Assembly (NCBI GenBank): GCA_043806215.1
Contig: JAZDHD010000318.1
Coordinates: forward strand, 1-7,065
From: JAVHLK01 sp043806215
GTDB lineage: Bacteria; Desulfobacterota; Desulfomonilia; Desulfomonilales; Desulfomonilaceae
DNA: 7,065 bases
Direction: 5' to 3'
The position numbers were made by a program, and so were the translations under genes. The notes under the pieces are model-generated. The model was not told the DNA's origin, did no database searches, and saw nothing but the letters and a program-made list of their open reading frames with translations. Of the stretch, positions 5,780-7,065 are shown piece by piece (the first letter of the stretch is position 1; each line of letters starts with the position of its first letter).

Positions 5780-7065
5780 GCCCACAGAACGGACTGCAAG
5801 CTCTTTCGGATCAGCACAAGGAGGCCGTCAAGTCCTGGGTTCTGAAGGTCCGCAGCGGGCTTGAGAAAGATTTCGCCGCTCAGCTCGAAAGACTTGGGCT
5901 CAAGCGAAATGGAAAACACACTCCGTTGGCTTCGATGAAGCTAACCCCTGCCAGGGAATCCGTGCGTTCACGTGCCGAAGCATTGCTCAAGCGAGAAACC
6001 GTCGCTGAAGGGTCACCGCAAAGGGGCTACGACAATGTGATTCGTGAGCTGGCCTTTACGAAGCTTAATCGGCTAGTGGGTCTCAAAGCTATGGAGGCCC
6101 GGCAAATCCTTGTCCTTCCTGCCCCCAAAGGTGGAGAACTGGAACAGACTGAAATTCTCACCCGGATTCCGGGACAGGAGCGGTCTCGCTACGTGCGAGA
6201 TTTCAGGGATGCAGGCGGTTCTCGCTACAAGTACGAGGACGATGCAGAAGAAGGGCTGCTCAGAGACGCTCTCACCTCCGCCTATCGACACATCAATTCG
6301 GAAATCGGAGTTCTTTTTGATCCCGATCACGAATACTCATGTATTTGGCCCACCCATGTCTGTCTGGTTGAAGTCATTCGGATGATCAACGAAGAGCTTC
6401 CGGAAGATGCCTATCGGGCACAGGATTTCTTGGGATGGGTTTACCAATTCTTCAATCGGGAGGAAAAGAAACGCATCCGGGCCGAAACCGGTGGAACGCC
6501 GCGCACGCCGTACGAACTGGCGGTAATCAATCAGTTTTACACGCCTTCCTGGGTCGTCAAAGCTTTGGTCGACAACACCCTCGGCCGTCTCTGGCTGCAA
6601 ATGCATCCGGGCTCGGCTCTGAAATCTTCTGGGCTGCCTCCACTACCGGAAGAGAGAACGGATGACAGACCAGTGGCGGACTACCTCGTGCCGCGAACCG
6701 GAGAAAAGATCCGATTTCAAAGAATTACCGACGAGGGGCAGCTCGAAACGTTCAAGTTGGCCAAGGACATCGCTCTGCTTGATCCGGCCTGCGGCACAAT
6801 GCATTTCGGGCAATATGCCTTCAGCCTCTTCCACCAGATGTACGTTGACGAGATCCACCATGCCGGTGAGGAAGGATGGCCGTCCGAACCCTCGGTAGCG
6901 AACGTCAAAGACATCCCCAAGGCAATCATCGAGAACAATCTCTTCGGCATTGACATCGATCCTCGGGCCATTCAGATAGCTTCTCTTTCCCTGCTCCTTA
7001 CGGCCAAGGAGGCCGCGCTGAGGAACGGATATTCGCCGCAGGACGTACGATTCACAAAGACAAAT
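5776..7065 (+). CDS. pglX: BREX DNA adenine methyltransferase PglX, N-terminal 430 residues (cut by window edge)
   Basis: The frame opens at ATG 5776 and runs without a stop to the last base, giving 430 of an expected 1100-1250 residues. PglX transfers a methyl group from S-adenosylmethionine to N6 of adenine in a non-palindromic site, marking host DNA as self. The visible part has the helical N-terminal domain with FTKLNRLVGLKAMEAR (residues 94-109), the counterpart of the family's 'FNRlvalRfME'. The very typical QFYTPSWVVKALVDNTLGR (253-271) follows. Methyltransferase motif I is LLDPACGTMHFG with D336, and the next SAM-binding strand is FGIDIDPRAI with D393 and D395. The catalytic NPPY motif (motif IV) and the target recognition domain lie past the window. 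Motif I is unusual: the usual DPACGSGHF is here DPACGTMHF, with methionine 342 in place of the second glycine. I see no homopolymer tract that would suggest phase variation in the visible part. Confidence 0.93.
   Translation, partial: MSPQNGLQALSDQHKEAVKSWVLKVRSGLEKDFAAQLERLGLKRNGKHTPLASMKLTPARESVRSRAEALLKRETVAEGSPQRGYDNVIRELAFTKLNRLVGLKAMEARQILVLPAPKGGELEQTEILTRIPGQERSRYVRDFRDAGGSRYKYEDDAEEGLLRDALTSAYRHINSEIGVLFDPDHEYSCIWPTHVCLVEVIRMINEELPEDAYRAQDFLGWVYQFFNREEKKRIRAETGGTPRTPYELAVINQFYTPSWVVKALVDNTLGRLWLQMHPGSALKSSGLPPLPEERTDDRPVADYLVPRTGEKIRFQRITDEGQLETFKLAKDIALLDPACGTMHFGQYAFSLFHQMYVDEIHHAGEEGWPSEPSVANVKDIPKAIIENNLFGIDIDPRAIQIASLSLLLTAKEAALRNGYSPQDVRFTKTN

Noticed and set aside
6073..6971. 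Minus-strand frames opposite pglX, and short plus-strand frames at 6110-6898
   Set aside because: The pglX frame is continuous through the whole stretch and carries clear methyltransferase motifs; the others are shadows.
5776..7065. DISARM or a stand-alone type I/IIG restriction methylase instead of BREX
   Set aside because: The adjoining BrxA, BrxB and BrxC genes and the PglX-type N-terminal domain specify BREX; no DISARM helicase or nuclease domain is in view.

Overview
This window holds the 5' portion of a BREX (bacteriophage exclusion) anti-phage defence operon, read left to right on the + strand. After the 3' end of an unrelated upstream gene (1-149) and a gene-free leader of about 325 bases come five genes: a 73-residue excisionase-type helix-turn-helix protein (476-697), brxA (DUF1819, 697-1497), brxB (DUF1788, 1497-2030), brxC (large P-loop ATPase, 2048-5779) and the first 430 residues of pglX (DNA adenine methyltransferase, 5776 to the window edge). 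All complete genes are intact, with no frameshift and no internal stop.

The genes are packed as one transcription unit. The helix-turn-helix gene and brxA overlap in TGATG, as do brxA and brxB. brxB and brxC are separated by 17 bases that carry a strong AGGAGG ribosome binding site. brxC and pglX overlap in ATGA. The only plausible promoter in view lies in the leader: TTGACT, a 17-base spacer and an extended -10 TGGTATGGC at 400-428, followed by AGGAGG at 463-468. Short dyads and a direct repeat with an 11-base period in the same leader are candidate but unproven operator elements.

In BREX systems PglX methylates a non-palindromic site on the host chromosome, and the remaining proteins use the missing mark to block replication of incoming phage. 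BrxC is the ATPase. BrxA is a small DNA-binding protein. BrxB is a small core protein of unresolved role. pglZ and the genes that define the subtype (brxL, brxHI/brxD, brxHII or a second brxC) would lie beyond position 7065, so the BREX type cannot be fixed here. The order brxA-brxB-brxC-pglX fits types 1, 5 and 6. The leading helix-turn-helix gene is not the WYL-domain BrxR regulator described for type 1 loci.

The organism is a bacterium with moderately high GC (roughly mid-50s percent by eye). The style of the upstream protein's C-terminus and of the small helix-turn-helix protein suggests Desulfobacterota or a related Gram-negative group, but this is a weak inference. The system is a known class. 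The points worth a second look are the regulator, the altered methyltransferase motif I and the unresolved subtype, rather than a wholly new machine.
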